DNA of 64,000 nucleotides from SCTD01 sp963784675. GTDB lineage: Bacteria; Actinomycetota; Actinomycetes; Mycobacteriales; SCTD01. A program made the translations under genes and the position numbers. The notes under the pieces are model-generated. The model did not search any database. It was given only the letters and a program-made list of their open reading frames with translations, and was not told the DNA's origin. This document shows, one piece after another, positions 41,201 through 48,104 of the stretch. The DNA lies in assembly GCA_963784675.1 (NCBI GenBank), contig CAWASE010000013.1, positions 1 to 64,000 on the forward strand. Reading direction: 5' to 3'. Numbering within the stretch: position 1 is the first letter of the stretch; every line of letters begins with the position of its first letter.

Positions 41201-43924
41201 GTCACCGGGCCCGGGACGCTCGAGTGCATGCTCACCCGCGGCAGCACCGTGCTGTCCGGCTGGGGGGGCTGCGGCTCGGCCACGCAGCCGGGTCGCTTCA
41301 GCGCCGACCTGTTCGGCCAGCCGGACGGCACCTACGTGCTGTCGGTACGCAGCCGGACGGCCACGAGCGTGTCTTCGACCGTGACGGTGCGCTACGTGCT
41401 GGACACGACGCCGCCCGCCGCTCCGGGCGTCGTGGCCCAGTTCTCCCCCTCGACCGACCGTCGGCCGATCTGGGTGCTCACCGGCTCGGAGATCGGTGGC
41501 CGCCTGGAGTGCCGGCTGCTGGTCCTGGACCAGCTGATCGCCCGGCTGCCCTGCGGCAGCGGGACCGAGACCTTCAGCGTCGACCTGGACCGGGGCGACG
41601 GCACCTACACCCTCGCGGTGCGGCAGTTCGACGCGGCGGGCAACGCCAGCCTGACCGAGGCGCTGGCGACCTTCGTCCTGAACACCGCAGCGCCGGCCGC
41701 GGTCGCCGTGCGCGTCTCTCCCGAGGGCCCGAGCGCGAACCCCTCGCCGGTCTGGACCCTGACCACGACCCCCGGCACGACGCTGCAGTGCCGACTGTCG
41801 GGCCCGGGCGGCCTGCTCACCAGCTGGGACGTCTGCAAGGACTCCTACACCGCGTCGCTGCAGGACCAGCCGGACGGCACCTACACCCTGTTCGTGCGCG
41901 CGGAGTCGGCCGTCGGGACGCCGGGTCCGGAGACCAGCAGCGCCTACGTGCTGCTGCGGGTGGTGCCGACCGGGCCGACGACGCTCACCGGACCCGGCAA
42001 GAACCCCGATGTCGACCGGCGCCCGACCTTCACCTTCACGCTGCCCACCGGGACCACCGGCTGGTGCAAGGTCACCCGTGGCACCGAGACGCTCTACGAG
42101 GGTGGCTGCACCTCCCCGTACACGCTCAACCTGGACAACCAGGCCGACGGCACCTACTCGCTGCGCGTCTACGCCCGCAACGCCGCCGGCACGCTGTCCG
42201 TCGACAGCAAGGCCGCGTCGTACGCGTTGCTGGTCCAGCCGCCGCAGCCGCCGGTGTTCACCCTCGAGCCGGCCGACGGTGGTTCCGGCCTGGAGATCGT
42301 GTGGCGCTTCTCGACGCCCCGGGGCTCGACGGTCGAGTGCCGCCTGCTGCGCGGCGGCGTGCCGGTCGGCGACGACTGGTCGGACTGCACCACGACCGCC
42401 AACCACGGCGAGTACCGGCGTTCCCTGACAGGGCTGCCGGACGGGCTGTACGTGCTCCAGGTGCGGGCCGTCTCGGCAGCCGGTCGTACCTCCCAACCGA
42501 TCCAGGGCAGCTACGCGCTGGACCGGGGCGCCGTCGCGGTGCCGGTGGTCGACCAGTCCCCGGTCACCCCGGACCGGGTGCGGACCGTTACCTGGGCCTT
42601 CCACGCACCGGTCGGCACCCGGCTGGAGTGCCGGCTCAGCGGCCCGGGCGTCAGTGGCACCTTCGGCGCCTGCACGTCCAGCACCACCACCCCCGACGGT
42701 GTGCTCGGCAGCTACGCGCTCACCGCGCCGGCCGACGGCGTCTGGACGCTGGAGATCCGGGTGGTCGACGGCGCGGGACGCGTCGGGCGCCCGGTCACCG
42801 GCCGCTTCGAGCTGGACACCACCCGCCCGGTCGCCGTCCGGCTCGTCCCGGGCGACCAGGGGCCGGCCGGGATGAACCCGACGCCGTCCTGGAGCTGGGA
42901 CGACGCCCCGGACCTGGAGACGCAGTGCCGGTTGCTGCTCAACGGCCAACCGGTCGGGGCGGGCTGGAAGCCGTGCGTCAGCGGCGGCGAGGGGATCGAC
43001 CTGCGCCCCACCGGCGAGGGCAGCTACACCTTCGAGGTGCGCCAGATCGACCGGGCCGGCAACGTCACGGCTTCTCCCGCGTCGGCCGGCTATGTCTACG
43101 ACCTGACGGCTCCGGCACGGCCCGCCTTCCTCACGCTGCCGGCCGCGGGCGGTACCAGCGCCTCGGTGACCTGGACCTTCGCCGTCCCCCGCGACGCGCG
43201 CGCCACCTGCAAGGTGACCCGAGACCTGCAGCAGGTCCTCGCCGAGACCGACTGCAACGGCACGTTCACGCTCTCCCTGTCCGGCCGGCCGGCCGGCACC
43301 TATGTGCTCACCGTGGTGCTCGTCGACGCCGCGGGCAACAAGAGCCTGCCGGCGGTCGGCAGCTACGGCTACGCGCTGGCGGCCTCGTCCGGCCCGGTCC
43401 GGGTCGACGGCGTCCGCGACCCTGCCCGGACCGAGCCCACCGGGCCGACCCCCGACCCGACGAGCGACGGCCCCGGACGTGGCGGGAGCGCTGCCGCCGG
43501 CCCCGACACCTTCCCGCCGTCGGGCCGGACCGGCGTCCCGGGAGCAGTTCCGGTCGAGGTCCGCAGCCTCGACTTCCCCGGGACGACGATCGACGACATC
43601 CCGCGGGCCTCCAGCGCGAACCCGCCGCAGCCCGGCGCCGGCCGCAGCACGACGTCGGACGCGTCGACGGGCGCGCCGCCGGTCATGCCCCTTGCGCGGG
43701 CGCTGCCCAGCGCCGGACAGCTGCCGACCGTCATCACCGACGTGGTCACCGAGACCATCAAACGACCTGGCCTACCGCTTGCGCTGCTCGCTATCGTGCT
43801 GCTGTTCCTGCTCGCCCAGAACCGCATCGACCGACGGGATCCCAAGCTCGCCATGGCCCCCACCCCCGTCGACGCAGACCTCGGTTTCGGGCCGCGGGTC
43901 CGCCGCCCCGGGGACCTGGCGTGA
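35282..43924 (+). CDS. Giant secreted protein of about 28 disulfide-type Ig-like repeats with C-terminal membrane anchor
   Basis: 2,880 aa from ATG 35282 with AGGGAG upstream; the frame is open further upstream but lacks a signal peptide there. The signal peptide is 38 residues, ending PASA-APP. The mature part is a chain of about 28 repeats of 75-100 aa, separated by YxLDT-type linkers. The first nine are nearly uniform (RTGNDPTPTW, GTDYVLTVTVTDAAGNTAT), the later ones diverge (SGPSGPS, LDTTPPAAP, DGTYVL). Almost every repeat has a cysteine pair 13-20 residues apart. A Pro/Gly/Ser linker of about 120 residues follows, then one transmembrane helix (about residue 2830, LPLALLAIVLLFLLAQ) and a 35-aa cytosolic tail with no LPxTG. 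Probably a long cell-surface fibre; ligand unknown. It overlaps the diguanylate cyclase start (GTGA). Confidence 0.85.
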   Translation: MPVQGSGRSRPRTRAAVLCALFLTALGMLALLAQPASAAPPPAPTLVSSPVSPSDDPSPTWTYLVPPAPADSVVVQGAPATGTVTTASVHTGECALTRVLPAPEAAFSAAAPCNVTLSGRLSYTGSVTVDGPVSLSLRVVRTTTTTARDPLGVVLSQTTTREVGPVTSSVPYVFDGQAPVVTVTGPTSGRVAQPHYDLKIVDGTATDPVCTVDGVAVGCSTGAGLTSPALADGSHVVVVTATDRGGRSTSVSTTYLLDSVADVTLTPGTGLGRNPTPSWSFGGSEPWVSATCSLRTGATVVQSGPCTSLTSHTAAALPATSGTDYVLTVTVADAAGNTATATATYRLDTRTSVTVSPVTRTGNDPTPTWTLDGEAWASATCTLRQGTTVVQAGPCTSLTSHTAAALPPTTGTDYVLTVDVVDAAGNTATGTAAYRLATSVTLQVLPPDRTGNDLRPSWTLSGSYTRATCTLQVGPTVVQTGPCSSLRSHTVGPLPASPGTDYVLTVTVADDAGNTASATAAYRLDTVADLTVTPAARTGNDPLPTWTFAGSEPWVTATCALRRGGATIQTGPCSSLTEHTAGPLPATTGADYLLRVTVTDAAGNTATATATYHLDTVTALTVTPGAATSNVRTPTWRLTGDTYADASCVLSTGGTVVQSGPCSSLVAHTADLLPTTAGTDYLLTVTVTDAAGNTATATATYRLDTATTITITPAETVGNDRTPTWTLTGDVWASARCVLSAGATVVQTGRCSSLGAHTAATLPSTSGTDYLLTVTVTDAAGNTATATSRYRLDTVAVLGVSPAVRTGNDPTPTWTFSGDEPWTAATCMLRQGATVVTSADCTSLTSFTAPVLPDTAGADYVLTVTVTDGAGNTATATARYRLDTRTSVAVSPGTAVSNNRTPTWTFTGDTWVSATCILRAGATVVESGPCSTLSSHTAGVLPDSAGIDYVLTVTVVDAAGNTATAGASYRLDTVATVAVTPASRTGSSTTPTWTFAGSEPWVSATCTLTSAGVVVRSGRCSSLDQHTAAPLPATAGTDYLLTVTVTDAARNTATATAEYHLDTLLRLTVRGPVGAGRDRQPVWTYTDEPYVDVSCRLVGPGGAVPGGSCGLTSYTAPLLPPTAGGDYVLSVTATDAAGNTKTVVTAGYHLDTFLELTVSGPTGPSPLRTPAFAFTGEAWTSVVCTLVGPLGAVPGGSCGAGGFSAPRLATDGDYTLSVTARDAAGNERTVSVGYELDTLALTLRGPVGPSPDRRPTWVFDAEPYTAARCVLRGPAGVVVDVPCTTLSSFTAPTLPTSARALYTLTVTVTDRRGNTGSLTSPPYLLDTQPPTIAVTGPTAPGRAATVTWRVQVDGALSAAVCRLLRNGEVVRDVSCPGTLALTLPGDGTWTLSVTVVDLAGNTATSLSAPYVYDAIAPTAPGVSPISAVSRASDVVWTLSTEPGTVLRCRLLREDLELRPWTACDGTYLASLPSDGGYVLEAQAFDAVGPGPVTRASYLLDTVSPVPAAISGPSGPSRTRTVTWTFQAEAGGTRCRLLRGTTPLTDFASCEPTGASYNLTDLPDGSYVLQVETTDAAGNSSVGSSSPYVLDTTAPGAPVVTGPSGPSADRQPRFTWISEPGAPAECALSRDGGPAAFVTCSSPFAPVLGTDGTWTLTVRVTDAAGNVSAATASGGYVLDTTPPPPPLVAAPRPVGRDLRPSWSVDSEAGSTSECRLTGPDGRPGSWLVCTAPFLTALPAGRDGLYVLEVRSTDAAGNVSAAGRGQYLLDTTAPAAPKVTTLVAAGRSRTPSFSFTTGVGETARCRLTSGSKVVYDLFDCSSPATLDLTGLDDGPYTLLVRLVDAAGNTGSAGSAVYLLDTTPPAAPTFTATPGSPAPGTRPGWSFSAESGATFVCRVSFPSGAVRELPSCASPLVVNLDGLPDGSYVLSVRAVDAAGNVGLAVTDTYVLSSAAPAVPSVSGPTGPSTLRTPGWTVTGPGTLECMLTRGSTVLSGWGGCGSATQPGRFSADLFGQPDGTYVLSVRSRTATSVSSTVTVRYVLDTTPPAAPGVVAQFSPSTDRRPIWVLTGSEIGGRLECRLLVLDQLIARLPCGSGTETFSVDLDRGDGTYTLAVRQFDAAGNASLTEALATFVLNTAAPAAVAVRVSPEGPSANPSPVWTLTTTPGTTLQCRLSGPGGLLTSWDVCKDSYTASLQDQPDGTYTLFVRAESAVGTPGPETSSAYVLLRVVPTGPTTLTGPGKNPDVDRRPTFTFTLPTGTTGWCKVTRGTETLYEGGCTSPYTLNLDNQADGTYSLRVYARNAAGTLSVDSKAASYALLVQPPQPPVFTLEPADGGSGLEIVWRFSTPRGSTVECRLLRGGVPVGDDWSDCTTTANHGEYRRSLTGLPDGLYVLQVRAVSAAGRTSQPIQGSYALDRGAVAVPVVDQSPVTPDRVRTVTWAFHAPVGTRLECRLSGPGVSGTFGACTSSTTTPDGVLGSYALTAPADGVWTLEIRVVDGAGRVGRPVTGRFELDTTRPVAVRLVPGDQGPAGMNPTPSWSWDDAPDLETQCRLLLNGQPVGAGWKPCVSGGEGIDLRPTGEGSYTFEVRQIDRAGNVTASPASAGYVYDLTAPARPAFLTLPAAGGTSASVTWTFAVPRDARATCKVTRDLQQVLAETDCNGTFTLSLSGRPAGTYVLTVVLVDAAGNKSLPAVGSYGYALAASSGPVRVDGVRDPARTEPTGPTPDPTSDGPGRGGSAAAGPDTFPPSGRTGVPGAVPVEVRSLDFPGTTIDDIPRASSANPPQPGAGRSTTSDASTGAPPVMPLARALPSAGQLPTVITDVVTETIKRPGLPLALLAIVLLFLLAQNRIDRRDPKLAMAPTPVDADLGFGPRVRRPGDLA
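40116..40129. promoter_or_regulatory. parS-like site inside the second giant gene
   Basis: GTTTCACGTGGATC: classic parS left half and core, two mismatches in the right half. It encodes RFTWI in the reading frame. A lone match in a coding region, so weak. Confidence 0.3.
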
Positions 43925-45663
43925 GCCGCCCCGGCGACCGCACCTTGGGTGGTTCGGCGCGGACCGCAGACGCGGTGCCGCTGGCGGACCGGCTGCGCGT
44001 CACCCAGTACCTGCGGGTGACCGCGATCGGGCTGCTCCTGGTGTGTGCGCTGCTGGCGCGCCCCTCGCTGTGGGACTTCCCGCGTACCGCCGCGCTCACC
44101 ACCGCGGTGTACGCGGGCTTCGTCCTGCTGGCCGAGGTGGCCCTCCGCTGGCTGCCGCACCGGGCCGCGCTGGTCTTCTCCTCGATGCTCATCCTGGACG
44201 GCGTCTGGCTGGCCTGGACGGGCTACCTCACCGGCAGCCTGGAGAGCCCCGTCCGCTATGCGGTGCTGCTGCACCTGGGAGCGGTGGCGCTGCTCGCGTC
44301 CTACCGGACCAGCCTGAAGCTGGCGCTGTGGCACTCGCTGCTGCTCTACGCGCTGTTCATCGCCCAGGCGGTACCGGCTGGTGGGACGGCCGGCGACGCG
44401 CTCCTGCGCCCGACCGGCCCGGAGCAGGTGCTGGTCCGGGCCCCCGACGGGATCTCGCTCATCGCCGGCGGCCCGTCGGACGCCCAACGGCTGGCCCTGT
44501 TCGTGACGGTGCTGTGGCTGGTGGCCATCTCCACCAGTGCGCTGTCGGCCATCAACGAGCGCGAGCTGCGGCGGCGCCGCGGCGACCTGGAGGCGCTCAC
44601 CGAGCTCGCGGAGTCGCTCGAGCGCGCCGTCGACAGCAACAACGTCGCGCGCACGCTGCTCGACTCGGTGATCGACACCTTCGGCTTCGTCCGCGGGGTG
44701 GTCCTGGCCGGGCCCGAGGGTCAGCTGCCGGTGCTGGCCTCCTACGGCCTTGAGGAGGGCACGGCGCGACGACCCGGCCGACCCGGGCGCAGCGCCGTCG
44801 TGGAAGCGGCGCACGCGTCCCACGGCACGCTGCTGGTGCAGGGCCTGGACCCGGACGACGACCCGTGGCTCGCGTCGCTGCTGCCGGCGGCGGGCAACCT
44901 GGTTGTGGTCCCGCTGTCGGCGGAGGGCCGGCCGCAGGGCGCTCTGGTGCTGGAGCAGGACGGGCGCGAGGGCGGCCGGATCCATCGCCGCATCGTGTCC
45001 GGCCTGGAGCGGTCGGCGTCCTATGCAGCCCTGGCGCTGCGCAACGCCTGGCTGCTGGAGCAGGTGCAGCGGCTCGCGGCCACCGACGGCCTGACCAAGA
45101 TCGCGAACCGGCGCACCTTCGAGTCCACCCTGGAGCGCGAGGTCGCCCGGGCCACCCGCAGCGCCGAGCAGGTCAGCCTCGTGATGGTCGACATCGACCA
45201 CTTCAAGACCCTCAACGACAGCCACGGCCACCAGGCGGGCGACGAGGTGCTGCGCAACGTCGCCGCCGCGCTGTCCTGCGAGTGCCGCGACTTCGACACC
45301 CCGGCGCGCTACGGCGGCGAGGAGTTCGCCGTCGTGCTGCCCGGCTGCGGCCAGGAGGAGGCGATGCTCATCGCCGAGCGGTTGCGCCGCGCCGTCGCCG
45401 CTGCGCCGTCGATCGTGCCCATCACGGCCAGCGCCGGCGTCGCGACCTTCCCCGTCCACGCCGGCGACTCGGACACGCTGGTGCGCGCTGCCGACGACGC
45501 GCTCTACGACAGCAAGCGCGCCGGGCGCAACCGCACCACGGCCTCGGCCGGCGTCCCGCCGGAGGCGCAGGTGGACGCGCTGCTGCGCAGAGCGGTGACG
45601 CAGCGCCTGGGTCTGGCCGACGGCCCGGTCCCGGCCGCCGCGCACCCGCGCTCGCTGCGCTGA
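43921..45663 (+). CDS. Membrane diguanylate cyclase (about 6 TM, GAF, GGDEF)
   Basis: 580 aa from GTG 43921, overlapping the stop of the giant repeat protein (GTGA). Order: N-terminal membrane region with about six helices (residues 30-215), a linker helix (NERELRRRRGDLEALTELAESLERA), a GAF-like domain (about 245-375), and a C-terminal GGDEF domain (about 390-540). The active-site loop is GGEEF at residues 465-469 and a product-inhibition I-site RDFD sits exactly five residues before it. DGLTKIANRR and DIDHFKTLND are also present, so it should be catalytically competent. It makes c-di-GMP from two GTP. Translational coupling to a giant surface protein suggests a linked output such as adhesion or surface remodelling; that is inference. 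Confidence 0.93.
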   Translation: MSRPGDRTLGGSARTADAVPLADRLRVTQYLRVTAIGLLLVCALLARPSLWDFPRTAALTTAVYAGFVLLAEVALRWLPHRAALVFSSMLILDGVWLAWTGYLTGSLESPVRYAVLLHLGAVALLASYRTSLKLALWHSLLLYALFIAQAVPAGGTAGDALLRPTGPEQVLVRAPDGISLIAGGPSDAQRLALFVTVLWLVAISTSALSAINERELRRRRGDLEALTELAESLERAVDSNNVARTLLDSVIDTFGFVRGVVLAGPEGQLPVLASYGLEEGTARRPGRPGRSAVVEAAHASHGTLLVQGLDPDDDPWLASLLPAAGNLVVVPLSAEGRPQGALVLEQDGREGGRIHRRIVSGLERSASYAALALRNAWLLEQVQRLAATDGLTKIANRRTFESTLEREVARATRSAEQVSLVMVDIDHFKTLNDSHGHQAGDEVLRNVAAALSCECRDFDTPARYGGEEFAVVLPGCGQEEAMLIAERLRRAVAAAPSIVPITASAGVATFPVHAGDSDTLVRAADDALYDSKRAGRNRTTASAGVPPEAQVDALLRRAVTQRLGLADGPVPAAAHPRSLR

Positions 45664-45673
45664 CCGCCCCGCC

Positions 45674-45686
45674 CGGACCGCGTCCG
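45674..45686. terminator. Small hairpin between convergent genes
   Basis: CGGAC-CGC-GTCCG directly after the diguanylate cyclase stop and before the convergent gene end at 45712. The stem is short (5 bp), so only a candidate. Confidence 0.3.
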
Positions 45687-45711
45687 CACGGAGCACGGCT
45701 GCCCGATCACC

Positions 45712-46533
45712 TCACCGCGGCAGGCTCCCGGGTGGTTGTCCCTCCGGACGTCGGTCGACGGGGGTCTGCCCTTCGGGAGCCGTCGCGGGGCTCGCCGTCG
45801 GGGGCCGGGTTCGGGCTGCCTTGCCCGGAGCTGCCTTGGGCGCTGCTGTCTGGCCCGGAGCCGCCTGGTCCGTGCCCGCCGGGCCGGTCGCTGCCGGTCG
45901 CGCCGACGTCTTCTTCGGCGCTGCCCGGCCGGCCGCTGCCTTACCGGCCGCTGCCTTGCCCGGCGTCGCTGTGCCGACCGCTGCCTTGCTGGGCGCGTTC
46001 GTGTCCGGCGGCCCGTCACCGGGTCCAGCAGCCAGGCCTGCTGCTGCCTCGCCCGCCGCGTCGGCGACGTGCGCAGCCGAGGTGCGGACCGGCTCCTTGC
46101 GGTCGACGACGGCCTTCACCTCGTGCGGCTCCTGCGCGTCCGGCGCGTCCGGCGAGCTGAGCCGACGCACGAGCAGCGCGACGGCCACGCCTGCACCGGC
46201 ACCGAGCACGGCGGCCGCGGCGGCCCAGGGCCACCGCCGCACCGACACCGGCGGTCCGACCCGTGCGCCGCGCAGGGCGTCCCAGGCGGCCCCCGAGCGC
46301 ACCAGCGCATCGTCGAGGGCAGCCGTGACGGCCCCGCCCGCCGCGCCGACCCGCGGCCCTGCGGCGTCGGCCAGGCCGACCGCCCGGTCGCGGGCCTGCT
46401 CGGCGAGCGGACCTGCCACCTCCCAGGCCCGTCCACCGAGCTCGACCGCCTGACCGGCGACCTCGGTCGCCACGGCAGACCCCGTGGCGGCCAGGTCCGC
46501 GGCCTGGTTCAAGGTGTTCGCGTGCAGGCCCAT
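45712..46533 (-). CDS. Single-pass membrane protein with Ala/Lys/Pro-rich histone-H1-like tail
   Basis: 273 aa from ATG 46533 with GGAGG in front. The N-terminal about 90 residues are an Ala/Val-rich amphipathic stretch (NQAADLAATGSAVATEVAG), reminiscent of apolipoprotein- or YtxH-like proteins. One transmembrane helix follows (WPWAAAAAVLGAGAGVAVALLV, about residues 100-121), then a long low-complexity tail with KAAAGKAAAGRAAPKK-type repeats. No family is recognised. The tail composition resembles that of the acyl-CoA synthetase at 51696. It is divergent from ppiA. Function unknown. Confidence 0.7.
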   Translation of the reverse strand: MGLHANTLNQAADLAATGSAVATEVAGQAVELGGRAWEVAGPLAEQARDRAVGLADAAGPRVGAAGGAVTAALDDALVRSGAAWDALRGARVGPPVSVRRWPWAAAAAVLGAGAGVAVALLVRRLSSPDAPDAQEPHEVKAVVDRKEPVRTSAAHVADAAGEAAAGLAAGPGDGPPDTNAPSKAAVGTATPGKAAAGKAAAGRAAPKKTSARPAATGPAGTDQAAPGQTAAPKAAPGKAARTRPPTASPATAPEGQTPVDRRPEGQPPGSLPR

Positions 46534-46641
46534 ACGTCCTCCGTCGCTCTGCGGCTGTGACGGCCGAGCCTGCCACGGACCCTGTCGGGGATGCATGACA
46601 GACTCCAAGGCGTCCGTTCCCTACCTCTAGGAGGCCCCCGC

Positions 46642-47172
46642 GTGGCCAGCGAGCTCTTCGCCACCCTCACCACCAGCCTCGGCCCGGTCCGGGTGAAGCT
46701 CTTCCCCGACCATGCGCCCAAGACGGTCCAGAACTTCGTCGGCCTGGCCGACGGCTCGCTCGAGTGGACCGACCCCAAGTCCGGCAGCAAGGGCGAGGGA
46801 TCGCTGTACGCGGGCACCGTCTTCCACCGGGTCATCGCCGGCTTCATGATCCAGGGCGGCGACCCCCTCGGCACCGGCACCGGTGGCCCCGGCTACCGCT
46901 TCAAGGACGAGTTCCACCCCGAGCTGGCCTTCACGCGGCCGTACCTGCTGGCCATGGCCAACGCCGGTCCCGGCACGAACGGCTCGCAGTTCTTCATCAC
47001 GGTCGCCAACACCACCCACCTCACCGGCAAGCACACGATCTTCGGTGAGGTCGCCGACCAGGCCGGCCGCGACGTCATCGACGCCATCGCGCGCACGCCC
47101 ACCGGACGACAGGACCGGCCGCTCACCGACGTCGTCCTCACCGAGATCGCGATCGAGAAGGTGGACAGCTGA
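46642..47172 (+). CDS. ppiA: Peptidyl-prolyl cis-trans isomerase, cyclophilin type
   Basis: 176 aa from GTG 46642 with AGGAGG eight bases upstream. A complete cyclophilin core: FHRVIAGFMIQGGDP (catalytic Arg), GPGTNGSQFFI, and HTIFGEV. No signal peptide, so cytosolic. It catalyses proline isomerisation. The position next to the rhomboid and crgA genes matches mycobacterial ppiA. The stop overlaps the presumed CTG start of the rhomboid gene. Confidence 0.96.
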   Translation: MASELFATLTTSLGPVRVKLFPDHAPKTVQNFVGLADGSLEWTDPKSGSKGEGSLYAGTVFHRVIAGFMIQGGDPLGTGTGGPGYRFKDEFHPELAFTRPYLLAMANAGPGTNGSQFFITVANTTHLTGKHTIFGEVADQAGRDVIDAIARTPTGRQDRPLTDVVLTEIAIEKVDS

Positions 47173-48050
47173 CCGACTCCGTCCCCGAGGGCCAGGTCGA
47201 CAGCCCGCCGCGGTGCTACCGGCACCCCGAGCGGGAGACCTGGGTCCGGTGCAACCGCTGCGACCGCCCGATCTGCCCCGACTGCATGCGTGCGGCGTCG
47301 GTCGGCTTCCAGTGCCCGGACGACGTCAAGGCCGGGGCAGCCACGGTGCGCCAGGCACGGACGACCTTCGGTGGACGGATCAGCGGCGACACCAGCCGCA
47401 TCTCGATCGCGATCATCGTGCTGAACGTGCTGGTGTACGTCGCCGGTCTGAGCGGCGGGGCGAACGAGCTCGCGCTGCGGTTCGGCAACCTGGCCGGCCC
47501 GGTGCTGTTCGAGGTCGGCGGTGATCCGCAGGGCGTCGCGACGGGTCAGTACTACCGCCTGTTGACCGCGGCCTTCCTGCACGCGGGCGTCTTCCACCTG
47601 GCGTTGAACATGTTCGCGCTGGCGCAGCTCGGACCGGTGCTGGAGAGCGCCCTCGGCCGGGTCCGGTTCCTGGCGCTCTACGTGCTCGCGGCCCTCGGCG
47701 GCTCGACGCTCTCCTACCTGGTGTCGGACTCCGGCACCCTGGGCGTGGGCGCCTCCGGGGCGATCTTCGGGCTGTTCGGTGCCTACTACGTCGTCGTCCG
47801 TCGGGTCGGCGGGCAGACCCGGTCGATCCTCACGTTGCTCGCCGTCAACCTGGTCATCACCTTCTCGGTGCCGATCATCGACTGGCGGGCCCACCTCGGT
47901 GGGCTGCTGACCGGTGCCGCGCTGGCCGCTGCGTTCGCCTACACCCCGCCGGGCCGGTACCGGCAGGAGCTGCACGCGGCGGCCGTCGGCGGCGTGGCGC
48001 TGCTGCTGCTGCTGGCGGTCGTCGCGCGCACCCTCGTCCTTGGCGGCTAG
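47169..48050 (+). CDS. Rhomboid-family intramembrane serine protease with N-terminal zinc finger (probable CTG start)
   Basis: 293 aa if it starts at CTG 47169, which overlaps the ppiA stop as CTGA and has GAAGGTGG upstream. No ATG, GTG or TTG exists in frame before the zinc finger; the first ATG is 47286 and would delete it. The finger is a B-box-like C-x2-C pattern spread over RCYRHPERE, VRCNRC and ICPDC (about residues 15-41). The membrane part follows with the catalytic serine in GASGAIFG (about residue 195) and the histidine in WRAHLGG (about residue 241); about six helices. Rhomboids cleave transmembrane substrates within the membrane. The same zinc-finger rhomboid occurs next to ppiA in other actinobacteria. 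Confidence 0.88.
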   Translation: MTDSVPEGQVDSPPRCYRHPERETWVRCNRCDRPICPDCMRAASVGFQCPDDVKAGAATVRQARTTFGGRISGDTSRISIAIIVLNVLVYVAGLSGGANELALRFGNLAGPVLFEVGGDPQGVATGQYYRLLTAAFLHAGVFHLALNMFALAQLGPVLESALGRVRFLALYVLAALGGSTLSYLVSDSGTLGVGASGAIFGLFGAYYVVVRRVGGQTRSILTLLAVNLVITFSVPIIDWRAHLGGLLTGAALAAAFAYTPPGRYRQELHAAAVGGVALLLLLAVVARTLVLGG

Positions 48051-48058
48051 TCCCCCCG

Positions 48059-48085
48059 TACACTTGCTCGTGAACGATCGTTCAC
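48059..48085 (+). promoter_or_regulatory. Thiolase promoter with TetR-type operator
   Basis: A -10-like TACACT (48059-48064) is followed immediately by the perfect 16-bp palindrome GTGAACGATCGTTCAC (48070-48085), which would cover the transcription start. The palindrome form is typical of TetR-family repressor sites in lipid and acyl-CoA metabolism. No repressor gene is in the window. Confidence 0.55.
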
Positions 48086-48104
48086 ACATCCTCAGGAGAG
48101 CCTC

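Noticed and set aside
41224..43920. Upstream extension of the diguanylate cyclase frame through the giant repeat gene
   Set aside because: The extension is Arg/Pro-rich out-of-frame reading of the repeats; GTG 43921 with a GTGA overlap is a convincing start.
35282..43924. CRISPR-like or transposon-derived direct repeats suggested by recurrent GACGCCGCCGGCAACACCGC
   Set aside because: The repeats are in frame, spaced by about 250 bp and encode DAAGNTA in Ig-like domains.
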